DNA from: Castanea sativa
Lineage: Eukaryota > Streptophyta > Magnoliopsida > Fagales > Fagaceae
Length of the DNA: 64,000 nt
Direction: 5' to 3'
Assembly (NCBI RefSeq): GCF_040712315.1
Contig: NC_134021.1
Span: 25,319,501 to 25,383,500 of the forward strand
In this document: positions 34,279 to 45,509 of the stretch, piece after piece
How positions within the stretch are numbered: the stretch's first letter is position 1
Layout of the letters: every line of letters starts with the position of its first letter
Translations under genes and position numbers: made by a program
The notes under the pieces: generated by a model
What the model was told of the DNA's origin: nothing
Seen by the model: the letters and a program-made list of their open reading frames with translations, nothing else
Databases searched by the model: none

Positions 34279-35888
34279 TGAAGAGGGTAAAATCAGGGAT
34301 GACGGAATCATTTAAATGTACGTGACGGTGCTGGTCTAATGGGGTGATAGTGGACGGATCTAAGGGTCATGGATACAAGGTGGATGGATCCAGGGGCCAT
34401 GTGGTATCCCCTAGTTTTAAGTTGTTAGGACATATGTGTTTCACTTGTTTAGAACATATGTCATTCATTATTTATGTAATTGGCTAATCCTTTGTCAAAA
34501 CGCACTTTACTTGTAATTGGGTAGATTTAGGATGAGGTTAATGTTTCAAGAAATAAGGTTTCAAGATCAAGTGTTAAAACCATGCAAGTCTGTCCAAGAA
34601 ACAAGTTGAGAAGTGCTCTTCATTAAAGCTCGACAACTGCATCTATCAAACTTTAAGAAGCTGTTCTAGCCCCGAGGCTCGATAGCTGCTCGACAGCACC
34701 TCGACACTTGTAGTTGTCGAGATTTAAGAAAAACAGATTCCTAGTTCTGTTTTAACTCTAGTCCGTGGATGTGTCTTTGGGCCTTCTTTTCTCCTAACCC
34801 TAGACATATAAAAATATGATTTTAAGGGCCGTCAAAGTGTGGCAAGTTGCACAAGCATTGAGAATTCCTTGTTCATGCAAATTGTAACTTGAGACGAAGT
34901 TCTTACCCTAGTTCATCTTTCTTGTGAAGAAGTTGTTGTGTCTTTGCACCATAGGGTTTTGTAACCAAGCATCTTCTTGATCTTCATCGTGTGGATGAAT
35001 TGAAGAACTTTGCAGCCAACAAATCTTCTCTAGTTGGTGATTGAAGTCGAGTACTGGGATCCGCTCAATTAGTTAGTCATGTACTTGGGAGTTGTGCATC
35101 AAAAGGAGAAATTGTCACTATAGAACAAGTCCAATTGGATATTGGGGTAAAGGTTCAACTATAGGTTGGTAAGGTACTTGGGATTCCTTTACTTGTAACC
35201 GTTTGTTGTGATAATAGTGGAATTTCAGAAGTGGTGACCTTAAAATCACCTGGTGGGGTTTTTGCCGTGTAGGTTTTCCCCATTCGTAAACAAATCACCA
35301 TGTCATTTATTTTTTGCTGCATACTTTAGTTTATTGATGATTTGTTTGTGCTACCACGCGTTTGCATGTTAATATGATTAATTAATAAACTTGACTAATT
35401 AATCAATTAATCCATCACAAGGGGTCAATACGTTTTTGGCCTATCATAAGTGATCTCCAAGAAATCTTAAAAGGAAATGGCTTACACCTCACGATTAACT
35501 CTAAGAGTCCTAGTATGAGCAGAATCCTAATTAAGAAAGGTTCCGCAATATACACCACTAATGATGATCTTCCCTACAAGGAAAAGAACTCTAGGAGATA
35601 TACAAGATCCAAGAAGTTCTCTTCTAGAAGGAAAGAACCTCTTGGCCAAGGCACGAATGACAAACCCTACCTACTATAAATACCCCAAGACCCTCACAAA
35701 GCAAGGTACGCATAATTCACCCAACTCTGACACTCTAGGGTTGCGAAAAGTTCTAACTTGACCTTTGGAGGGTTTTTGGCCGGCACCACACCGGTGCTCT
35801 CTGTTAGGTCTTTTCTTTTTGTTGTGCAGGTGTTGTTTCAAAGCTTGTGAGGATCATGTGTCTCACTGGTGATTTTTCATCTTCATCA
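34279..35888 (+). mobile_element. 5' LTR of the Tat element, split by a solo LTR
   Basis: The LTR sequence runs 34279-34422, is interrupted by a 1024-bp insertion, and continues 35452-35888. A TATA box (CTACTATAAATACCCC) lies at 35670-35685. The right end (CATCATCA region) is two bases before the primer site. Confidence 0.87.
34423..35446 (+). mobile_element. 1024-bp solo LTR inside the 5' LTR, probably Ty1/copia type
   Basis: It begins TGTTAGGACATATG and ends TTTTGGCCTATCA. The outer 6 bases are near-inverted (TGTTAG/CTATCA), and a perfect 5-bp target duplication TAAGT lies at 34418-34422 and 35447-35451. The intact 3' LTR at 45090 shows the uninterrupted sequence and confirms the insertion point. 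A plus-strand TATA-like CATATAAAAATATG lies near 34804-34817. Near its end is a GGGGTTTTTGCCGTGTAGG phrase, like those of copia-type LTRs. No internal domain remains. Confidence 0.9.
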
Positions 35889-35890
35889 GT

Positions 35891-35909
35891 TGGCGCTGTC
35901 TATGGGAAC
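35891..35909 (+). other. primer binding site of the Tat element
   Basis: TGGCGCTGTCTATGGGAAC lies two bases after the 5' LTR. The first bases resemble the TGGCGC start of primer sites used by plant Ty3/gypsy elements. The exact tRNA is not clear. Confidence 0.6.
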
Positions 35910-36009
35910 ACAGTAATCAGCCGTTGCTTTATCCCTGAGACAAAAAGTTGCATGGTACTCACTCGTTCGATGGAAAAAAACCAACAATCAAGGCGATCAA
36001 CCGCACACT

Positions 36010-37425
36010 ATGGCCTTGGAAAGACAAGTCCAAACGCTCGCGGCGACAGTTGAACGCCTAACCAAGCAGAATCATGATTTGGAAGAGCAATTGCGGCAAA
36101 AGAATGCACACCTTGGCACCCAGGAGAAAGACCAGGAAGAAACAAGTGCTGAGAGAAGAAACCAGGAGGGGCCGAAGGGTAGCAACACTCCAAGCAGGCC
36201 GAAACGGCAGGACACAAACCAGTCATTTGTTAGTGATATTCTCCCGTAGCACATAGCCGCCGAGATGCAAATGATAAAGGAACGAATGGACGTCATGATG
36301 AACGCCCTCAGAGGACGAGTGTCCAATGACCTCGATGATCTGGTCCAGCGAACCAATTCGCCATTCATAGCATCCATCAGTTCATGCCCCTTTCCCTAGA
36401 AATTTCGGATGCCACAGGTGGAAAGTTATGACGGGTTTAAGGACCCCCTAGACCACTTGGAATCTTTCAAGACCATAATGCACCTTCAAGGAGTATCGGA
36501 TGAGATCATGTGCAGAGCCTTCCCTACTACGCTGAAGGGACCTGCAAGGATCTGGTACAGCAGACTAACACCCAACTCCATTAGTACCTTCAAGGAGTTA
36601 AGCGCCCAATTCGCGTCGCACTTTATTAGGGGTCACAGGAATAAGAGATCGACCGCATGTTTGATGAACATCAGGCAACGGGAAGACAAGACACTAAGAT
36701 CCTACATCACTCGCTTTAACAAGGAAGCTCTTTCCATAGACAAAACGAACAATAAAATACTCGTGGCAGCGTTCACCAACGGGTTGCGAAAGGGTAAGTT
36801 CCTGTTTTCTCTTTACAAGAATGATCCAAAGGCTATGTCAGACGTACTTTACAGGGCGACCAAGTACATGAACGCAGAAGACGCTCTGCTAGCCCGAGAA
36901 GAAAAGCCTAGGAAAAGGGAAAGGCAAAAAGATACACGACAGGATAGAGGGCAAAAGATAGCGAGGACCGGGGAACGGCAGGAGGATAGACGATCCAAGC
37001 CACCCACGGGGAGATTCACAAGCTTCACCCCGCTCACAGCTCCCATCGACCAAGTGCTGATGCAAATCAAGGATGAAGGTGCCCTGACCTTTCCCAGCAA
37101 ACTGAAAGGAGATCTGAACAAGAGGTCAAGGGACAAATATTGCCATTTTCACCGTGATCACGATCACGATACAGCTGACTGCTATGACCTGAAGCAACAA
37201 ATTGAAGCTCTCATTAAGCAAGGAAAGCTACAAAGGTTTGTTAGTAAGGATAAGACGGACGCACCCCGAGACCTTGCCCCTCGACGAGAAAACAAGCACC
37301 CAAGACCACCAATAGGAGATATAAGGATGATTGTTGGAGGCACCACAACTGCGGGATCATCCAAAAAGGCCCGCAAAACATACCTAAGGATGGTGCAAAG
37401 TGTCCAAATGACGAGTTCTACATAG
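36010..37425 (+). pseudogene. gag of the Tat element
   Basis: The frame starts at the ATG at 36010 with a coiled-coil segment (ERQVQTLAATVERLTKQNHD). It is broken by TAG at about 36247 and 36397, and runs open from 36409 to a TAG at 37423. The retrotransposon gag domain is clear: GFKDPLDHLESFK, then LKGPARIWYSRL and the QREDKTLRSYITRFN helix. After a basic linker it ends with a zinc-knuckle-like CHFHRDHDHDTADC motif, with His replacing the second Cys. Gag forms the virus-like particle that packages the RNA. The protease frame follows directly in the same register after the TAG. Confidence 0.85.
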
Positions 37426-37428
37426 AAG

Positions 37429-38221
37429 ATGCCGCGAATTGATAACCCGGTCGTCGAGTTTTCGGAGGAGGATGCACAACGTCTTCACCACCCACATGAT
37501 GATGCGCTTGTTGTCAGCTTGCGAGCAGGAGATTACAATATGCACCGGGTTTTGGTGGATAACGGAAGCTCAGCTGACATCCTCTACTACCCTGAATTCC
37601 AGCAAATGGGGATTGATAGAGAGCGACTGGTTCCAACAAACGCCCCACTCGTCGGCTTTGGAGGGACAAAGGTCTACCCCCTTGGGGTCGTCACATTGCC
37701 TGTGACGGTGGGTGATTATCCCCAACAGATCACTAACGACGTGACATTCCTCGTGGTCGATTGCTTGTCGGCTTATAATGCCATCCTTGGACGATCCACT
37801 CTCAATTTATGGAAGGCCATGACCTCGACTTACCATTTAATGGTCAAGTTCCCAACCGAGTATGGAATTAGAGAGCTGCGCAGAAATCAGGTAGCCGCGC
37901 ATGAATGCTACGTAGCTATAATGGAGATGGACGACCACCTACAAACGATGAACATAGAAGAGCAGCGGACGATAGCAGAACCGGTGGAAGAGTTAGAATA
38001 AGTACCCCTCGATGACTCTAAGCCCAAACGGACCACGAGAATTGGTACTTTGGCCAGCTGGTTAGCACGGCAAGCACTTGCAACGTTCCTGAAAGATAAC
38101 AAGGACGTGTTTGCATGGAGTCAGGAAGATATGCCGGGGATCAACCCGTCGGTCATAGTCCACAGGCTGAATGTATCACCCTCATTCTCTCCCGTCCGAC
38201 TAAAAAAGCGAGTGTTCGCCC
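37429..38221 (+). pseudogene. Tat protease and start of reverse transcriptase
   Basis: The open frame 37429-38001 carries a retropepsin-like domain with VDNGSSADILYY (active-site Asp in a DNG variant) and the second conserved strand AYNAILGRSTLNLWKA. A TAA at 37999 is followed in the same register by the RT-proximal segment (DVFAWSQEDMPGI). That segment breaks at a frameshift near 38215. Protease would mature the polyprotein. The TAG between gag and protease in one frame could be a natural gag-pol stop or a mutation. Confidence 0.78.
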
Positions 38222-39470
38222 TCTGAACGAGACCGAGCCATAGCCGAGGAAGTGCAGAAGTTACAAGAAGCAGATTTCATATGTGAAGTATACTATTCAG
38301 ATTGGTTGGCAAACGTGGTAATGGTTAAGAAGACAAATGGAAAATGGAGGATGTGCGTAGACTTCACAGATCTAAATAGGGCCTGCCCTAAGGATAGTTA
38401 CCCGCTCCTGCGTATTGATACCTTGGTAGACTCAACCGCAAGACATGAACATTTAAGCTTCTTGGATGCGTTCTCCAGCTACAACCAAATCAAGTTGGAT
38501 GAAGTTGATCAAGAGAAAACCTCATTTGTTATAAGTCAGGGGCTCTTTTGCTACAAAGTAATGCCCTTCGGACTCAAGAATGCGGGAGCCACATATCAGA
38601 GATTGATGAACAGGATGTTCGCGCACCAGATTGGAAGAAATGTGCAAGTTTACGTAGACGACATGCTGGTAAAAAGCGTTCAGGAGTCCGATCACTTGGG
38701 TGACCTCCAAGAGACTTGCAACACTCTTCGGTCTTACAACATGAAGCTGAATCCGAGCAAGTGCGTGTTCAGAGTAACTGCAAAAAGTTTTTGGGATTTA
38801 TGGTGTCCCAAAAGGGTATCGAGGTCAACCCAGAGAAGGTGAAGGCGATAATGGAATTGGCTCCCCCAAAGACGATAAAGGAGGTACAAAGCTTGAATGG
38901 CAAAATCGTAGCCCTGAATAGGTTCATATCACTGGCGATGGATAAATGCCTCCCTTTCTTTCGCACATTAAGGAGATCGATTGAATGGACGGACGAATGC
39001 CAAAAGGCATTTGAAGACTTGAAGGCGTATCTCTCTTCTCCACTGTTACTCACCCCATCCAAGCCAGGTGAAGAGTTATTTCTATATCTGGCCGTCTCCC
39101 TAGCGGCCGTCAGTGCGGCTCTTATTAAAGAAGAAGATAAGGTGCAAAGGCCAGTATATTTTATAAGCCGAGCGCTCAGTGGAGCAGAAGAGAGGTACCC
39201 TCAGATGGAAAAGCTAGCCTTCGCATTAGTGACCGCAGCATGAAAACTCAAGCCATACTTTCAAGCATATACCATCAATGTTTTGACGAATAAGCCACTA
39301 CGAAAAGCGATGAGTAGCCCCGAAGCTGCGGGACGGATGGCACTATGGACAATCGAGTTGAGTGAGTTTGACATTTGGTACCAACCATGAATTGCTCTGA
39401 AGGGACAAGTGGTAGCGAACTTCATCGCTGAGTTCACTCTCATGGAAGACCAAGGGCAGAAGAAACTCCC
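38222..39470 (+). pseudogene. Tat reverse transcriptase and first RNase H
   Basis: The first frame covers the RT fingers and palm: WLANVVMVKKTNGKWRMCVD, then DAFSSYNQI, MPFGLKNAGATYQR and the catalytic YVDDMLVKS (about 38652-38678). A frameshift near 38775 leads into the connection and RNase H in another frame: LGFMVSQKGIEVNPEKV, then LYLAVSLAAVSAALI and RYPQMEKLAFALV. Stops occur at 39241 (TGA) and near 39388 (TGA). The domain order RT then RNase H, followed by a second RNase H, is the Tat arrangement. Confidence 0.84.
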
Positions 39471-40232
39471 ATGTGGAGCATCCACACAGACGGGTCTTCT
39501 AATAAACATACAGGAGGGGCCGGCATGGTGCTTCACACCCCAGAAGGAGATAAGATTGAATGCATGATCCATCTGGACTTTTCCACGACCAATAATGAAG
39601 CAGAGTACGAAGCCATGATAGCAGGACTGGATCTTGCAATAGCGACTGGAGCTAAGAATGTAGTCATATGCTTTGATTCCCAAATCGTAACCAATCAATT
39701 TAATGGCAGTTAGGAGTGCAAGAATGAAGGAATGAAAAAGTACCTTGAAGAAGCGAAGGGTCGAACTAATAACCTCCAAATGAAGTTATTTCAAAAACCA
39801 AGGGAAGAGAACCAAGATGCCAACCGGCTTGCAAAAGCAGCTTCAGCAGAACCTATGATTGTCCCAGACCAGGTATTATCCTTCGTTCAGCTTTCATCAT
39901 CAATAGACAATACTGGCATACAGGAGGTAAGCGATGAACGCTGTTGGATGACCTCGATAGCCGCTTCCTTAAAGAATGGCAAGCTACCAAACGACAAGGA
40001 GGCCGCGAGGAAAGTGAAGGTTAAAGCGGCCCGATTCATCCTAATTAAAGACGTCCTATACAAGAGGGGATTCTCTCAACCTTACCTGAGGTGCCTCGCC
40101 CCCCAAGAAGCAGACTATGTTATGAGGGAAGTCCATGAAGGAATCTGCAAAAATCACTCGGGATCGAGGTCTTTAGTGCACAAACTGCTCCGAGTAGGAT
40201 ATTACTGGCCAACAATGCAAAAGGATGTCTGA
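39471..40232 (+). pseudogene. Tat second (archaeal-type) RNase H and integrase zinc-finger region
   Basis: The frame begins near IHTDGSSNKHTGGAGMVL and continues with TTNNEAEYEAMIAGLDLA and VICFDSQIVTNQ. These carry the acidic residues D, E and D of an RVT_3-type RNase H, so the active site is conserved. A TAG at 39711 interrupts it. The later part leads to the integrase HHCC-like region (VMREVHEGICKNHSG, then YYWPTMQKDV). It ends at TGA 40230. The second RNase H is a hallmark of the Tat lineage. Confidence 0.82.
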
Positions 40233-41148
40233 CTCATACATCAGAGCCTGCGACAAGTGCTAGCGGTTTAGCAATCTTATAAGGCAACCAACAGAAGAGC
40301 TCACCCCTATGATGGCCCCATGGCCATTCGCACAATGGGGATTAGACATCATGGGCCCCTTCCCGACAGCGATAAGGCAGCTGAAGTTCCTAGTAGTTGG
40401 CATTGACTACTTCACTAAATGGGTGGAAGCAAAGGCTTTGGCCACCATCACGGAGAAGAATATCTGAAGCTTTGTATGGAGGAATATTATATACAGGTAT
40501 GGTATACCAAGGGTGCTTGTTTCAGACAATGGAAAGCAATTCGACAATGACGCATTCCGAGATTTTTGTTCCCAACTAGGGATTAAGAACCACTACTCGT
40601 CACCCGCCCACCCACAGGCCAATGGACAGGTTGAAGTCATGAACCGATCCTTGCTCAAAATCATCAAGACTCGGCTTGAGGGGGCAAAGGGCATATGGCC
40701 GGATGAATTACCAAGTGTCTTATGGGCATACAGGACAACGACAAGAACACCAACAAGGAAAACACCGTTTCGATTGGCATATGGTAGCGAGGCAATCATC
40801 CCAGCAGAGGTAGGGCTTATAAGTTATCGGGTTGGGAGCCATGACGAGAACAAGAATGACGAAACCATGCGCATACAGCTCGATCTGGTGGACGAAGTCA
40901 GAGCGACGGCCGAGCAAAGATTAGCACGTTACCAGAACCTCATGGCGAAGCATTACAACTCTAAGGTCAGGCACAGGGACTTCCAGGTTGGAGATCTCGT
41001 CTTGAGAAAAGCAATCGGCGCTACAAAAGATGCCTCCCGGGGGAAGCTAGGACCTAACTGGGAAGGACCGTACAGGATAACCTCATGGCGTAGGAAGGGA
41101 ACGTACTACCTAGAGACGTTGGAAGGGAAAAAATTGAATCACCCATAG
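40233..41148 (+). pseudogene. Tat integrase core and C-terminus
   Basis: The core starts near 40309 with WPFAQWGLDIMGPF (first Asp) and has VSDNGKQFDNDAF (second Asp) and HPQANGQVEVMNRSL (Glu). The DDE triad is therefore visible, but a TGA near 40466 breaks the frame and a short segment near 40235-40305 is shifted. The C-terminal part (DLVLRKAIGATKD, then LGPNWEGPYRI) follows without a chromodomain and stops at TAG 41146. Confidence 0.85.
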
Positions 41149-41394
41149 AATACAAAGCACCTGAAAAAGTACTACCAGTAGACGATGAGCAAAGACAACA
41201 ATAACATCACCCTCCTCATTTCCAATTTATCTTTTTTAGCAGATAGTTGTAGTTTTCAATTTCTACAGTACTCTTAAAGCCCAAAGGGCAATTTTCTTAT
41301 TTTTTATGAACAATATTCTACCCGTCCACTATAATAAGAGGAGTCTATTCAGAGCATATGGAATGTTTTTTTGCTCAAGATCTACTAAGTCTAC

Positions 41395-41965
41395 ATAGTG
41401 GACGAATCATCTCATGAAGGATGAAATTTATAGTCCACATGGTGGACGGATCATCCCATGAAGGATGAAACTTATAGTCCATATAGTGGATGGATCATCC
41501 CATGAAGGATGAAATTTATAGTCCACATAGTGGACGGATCATCCCATGAAGGATGAAAACTTAGTCCACATAATGGACGGATCATTCCATGAAGGATGAA
41601 ACTTATAGTCCATATAGTGGACAAATCATCCCATGAAAGATAAAATTTATAGTCCACATAGTGGACGGATCATCCCATGAAGGATGAAACGTATAGTCCA
41701 CATAGTGGACGGATCATCCCGTGAAGGATGAAATTTATAGTCCATACAATGGACGAGTCATCCCATGAAGGATGAAAATTATAGTTCACATAGCGGACGG
41801 ATCATCCCACGAAGGATAAATTTATAATCCATACAATAGACGGACCATCCTGTGAAGGATGAAATTCAGTAGTCCCCCATGTGGACGGATCATCCCATTA
41901 TGTGTAAAAATTGGTAAAATCCATGAAGGATGCAATTCAACGAGTCCGTCAAATGGACAAAAATT
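41395..41965 (+). repeat. 44-bp tandem array between pol and the antisense gene
   Basis: About 11-12 copies of a 43-46-bp unit run head to tail (TAGTCCACATAGTGGACGGA, then TCATCCCATGAAGGATGAAA). Unit starts fall at about 41431, 41475, 41519, 41562 and so on. Each unit contains the inverted pair GTCCAC...GTGGAC. Degenerate GTCC/GGAC words continue to about 42190. This is typical of variable tandem arrays in Tat-type spacers. Confidence 0.85.
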
Positions 41966-42264
41966 ACAACTACAAATTTAAAGTGGACAGTTTCGCCCAA
42001 TAGCTTGATAAGCAATTTAATGAGTCCATAAGGTAGACGAACTTGACGATCATTCATATTTAAATATAAGTCCTCTCGCCGACCCCATAAATGGACGGGA
42101 TTTAACCGTACATAAATGTGGATGAACCAATCAAAAATGCAAGTAGATGGATAAAAACAAACAACAAAATTACTTAAGCCCTACAAAAGGGAACATGTCC
42201 ATATATAGAAAACATGACAGACAGAGCTGTCCATAAACATCCTTTAAAAAAGAAAAAAAAAAGA

Positions 42265-44465
42265 CTACTGCTGCTGAGGAGTGCCTTCAATCTTCTCTTC
42301 ATTGACTGGTTGACGGGTATCACTTTCAACGAGCTTCACTTGACTTTCAACAGGAGTCGATTCTTTGTTCACAAGAGGGTCATTAACGGCAAAAAAGTCA
42401 TCTGTGCTGTCAGAATGGACGGATTGAGCTAAAGTTTTCCCCTGAACGTCAATAGAGACGTGGGACACGTCCAGATCTGGATATGAAGCCTTGACCTGAC
42501 GGAGGGCGTCATCAAAGCCTTCAGCAAAGGAGCTGCCAAGCTCTGCTAAGAGGAGGTTGGAATCATGGTACTCATGTATCGCCTCCTCTTTAGCTTGACG
42601 GAGCTGGCTCTTGGCATCCGTGATCTCGTTTTCTTTATCCTTTAGGATTTGCGTCAGCTGCTCCGTTTGCTTCTCAAGCTCTCCCCTGACCTACTCGGAG
42701 CAGGCAAATTTCTTCTCCATGCCCGTCTTCTAAGCCTTCAAATCGTTCAGCTCCTCCTCCATCGCCTTGTACTTCTTCCTAAGATGGTCCAAGGCTGTCT
42801 CATGATTCAAATAGTGACCCATTAATCCCTTCATCATCAGCATCGCCTACAAGCCAAAAAAGTCGTAAGTACGGTGAAAATAATAATAACCAATAATACA
42901 GGAGAGACGGATAGGAAGTACCTGAGCAATACTAAAAAGACTCGTCTCCCCCATCGTCTCGGTAGCGTGGTTGCCGAGGTCCTCGTAGTCGTCGACAGTG
43001 AGGATAGACGAAAGCTTTTCTAGCGCATACTCCGAATCCTCTCGAAGTAGGACGGGTGGTTTTCCACTAACGGTGACCGGGCCTTTCATCAAACCTTTAC
43101 CTTTACCTGGCCCTAAGGGAGTGACCGTTCTCTTGGTTTCAGCCTCAAGCCCTACGACGGGCTTAGGGGTGGTTTTAGCTTTCTTAGGGGGACAGTCAGA
43201 TTTTTCTGGTTGCTTCCTTTTAGACGGGACAGCTGAACCCGTCCCCTTGGAAGGTTGACCACCCTCCAGTTTCTTTTTGGCCACTTGTTGCTTGATGAAG
43301 GCCCTTCTTTTGGCATCATCCATTTCTGCAAAAATGGACAGACATATAGCATTGCACAATATAGGACAAAGGAAATTAAAAGAATTAGGCGACGGACTTA
43401 CGTTTACGAACTCTGGCATCATAGCGACGTGTAGCTAAAATGGGTTCAGGGCCGTCACAATGCCAAAATAGTGTGTCAAGGGTAACCAATTTAGCCCACG
43501 TCCTCTCTTCTAACTTGGTCTTGGTAAAGATTTTCTCCAGGAAGCTCCACTGCTCGAGTGAGACTTGCGGACGGTCCTGAGCTGTAAAGAAGACGGTTGG
43601 GGTAACATTGTAAAAGTAAACAAGGCATGAATATGTCCATGTGAAAACTAGACGGGTGCATACTAGACAAAGGCATTATGCCCCAGGTTGTGTCAATGGG
43701 CATATATTCATTGTCACCTAGACGGCACATCCATTCATCCCCTTCCATGAAAAATATCGACTTTTCCAGTTCCTATTGGAATCCAGGGTATCTCGCATGA
43801 GCCTCAACAATGGGCTCCGGCTACAAAGCAATACATACCCTTGGATTTTACAATCTCAGTAGGACGGTAGCAGTGAAAGAATTCTTCCACCGTCAACCTT
43901 CGCGCTCCGTCAGACATGGCCCTATACAAGACCTCCACACCAAGAAAGACCCTCCAAGCGTTTAGGGAGATCTGTGTGATGGCCAGACCTAGGTACTGGA
44001 GGAGGCGACGGTGGAGGGAGCTTAGGGGAAATCTGAGCCCTGTCTTTAGCATCTGCTCATAAACCCTGACACCTTCAACACCCTTGTAGTAACATTTCTC
44101 TAACTTATGGGGTAGACGGAGGTGAATGTTGTCAAGTATTTGGTACTTGGCCCTAAGAGTTTTGAAGTAAGGTTCTTTGACCGTGGACCTGAAATATTGA
44201 CCGTCCATAGGGGTAGCATTACGAACTCCCTAAGCCCATCAGGACTAATGACGAACTGGATTAGGGGATCAACGCCGTATAAGCCGTCGCTAGAGATATC
44301 CTATGGCCTGTCCATCTCCAAACCATCATCATCTAAGGAAGGAGAAGTAGCGGATGAATTCTTTTCTTCACTTGAAGTGTCAGGGTCTTTCTGACCTGAC
44401 GGGAATCCTTCATCGTAGCCCGCCCCGTTGCAAACAAATGAATGATTACTTAACACGCTAGACAT
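42265..44465 (-). pseudogene. antisense spliced gene of the Tat element, decayed
   Basis: Reading from the ATG at 44465, an acidic Ser-rich start is followed by the gypsy-type (Transposase_28-like) domain: GLRFPLSSLHRRLLQYLGLA, then SLNAWRVFLGVEVLYRAM. Next is an exon entered at TTTTGCAG|AAATGG (near 43325) that is Lys-rich with a GKGKGLMKG segment and ends at CAG|GTACTT (near 42921). The last exon begins GCG ATG after TTGTAG (near 42845). It encodes a coiled coil (LRQAKEEAIHEYHDSNLL) and an acidic tail ending at 42265. The exon 4 start and coiled coil correspond to those in the antisense gene at 847-3063. Stops near 44294, 42730 and 42698 and frameshifts (near 44208 and 43800) disable it. 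Confidence 0.68.
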
Positions 44466-44940
44466 CTACCACCTACATGTGACGGTAAACCCTAAGACAC
44501 TGATGGATCTAAAAAGATAACGATAGTACGAAAATTTAAAAAAGAAAAAGTTCTTCGAGGAAAGGAGAAGAGTACATACCGATTGAAATGTAGCTGGTAG
44601 ACGACGGTTCCTCAATGGAGACGACGATTCCTCAATGGAGAGACTGGATAAATTAATCGAATGTTATGACCATCTGATAGGGGTGACGGAGGCGCTCTGA
44701 TCTCAAGATCTCTATAAAAAGTTGAGAATGAGGGGTGGTATGGCAAGTTTATATAGAGGAAACGGCACGGAATACAAAGAGGCATTTCGTTTTGAGTGAT
44801 GAGCTGTTGGGTGAATGCCACGTGTCCAATATTATTAATGATCCCCAGCCAGCCTGTCACGGCAGTTTTTGTCCCTTATGAGAAGAATTGAACCGTCACT
44901 CCATGGGTCCGTCTATTAAGAGATCACGGACCCATGGAGT

Positions 44941-44951
44941 GAGGGGGCCAG
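44941..44951 (+). other. polypurine tract of the Tat element
   Basis: GAGGGGGCCAG directly precedes the 3' LTR start at 44952, the expected site of plus-strand priming. Confidence 0.7.
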
Positions 44952-45509
44952 TGAAGAGGGTAAAATCAGGGATGACGGAATCATTTAAATGTACGTGACG
45001 GTGCTGGTCTAATGGGGTGATAGTGGACGGATCTAAGGGTCATGGATACAAGGTGGATGGATCTAGGGGCCACGTGGTATGCCCTAGTTTTATTTGATGT
45101 CCAAGAAATCTTAAAAGGAAATGGCTTACACCTCACGATTAACTCTAAGAGTCCTAGTATGAGCAGAATCCTAATTAAGAAAGGTTCTGCAATATACACC
45201 ACTAATGATGATCTTCCTTATAAGGAAAAGAACTCTAAGAGATATGCAAGATCCAAGAAGTTCTCTCCTAGAAGGAAAGAACCTCTTGGCCAAGGCACGA
45301 ATGACAAACCCTACCTACTATAAATACCCCAAGACCCTCACAAAGCAAGGTACGCATAATTCACCCAACTCTGACACTCTAGGATTGCGAAAAGTTCTAA
45401 CTTGACCCTCGGAGGGTTTTTGGCCGGCATCACACCGGTGCTCTCTGTTAGGTCTTTTCTTTTTGTTGTGCAGGTATTGTTTTAAAGCTTTTGAGGATCG
45501 TGTGACTAA

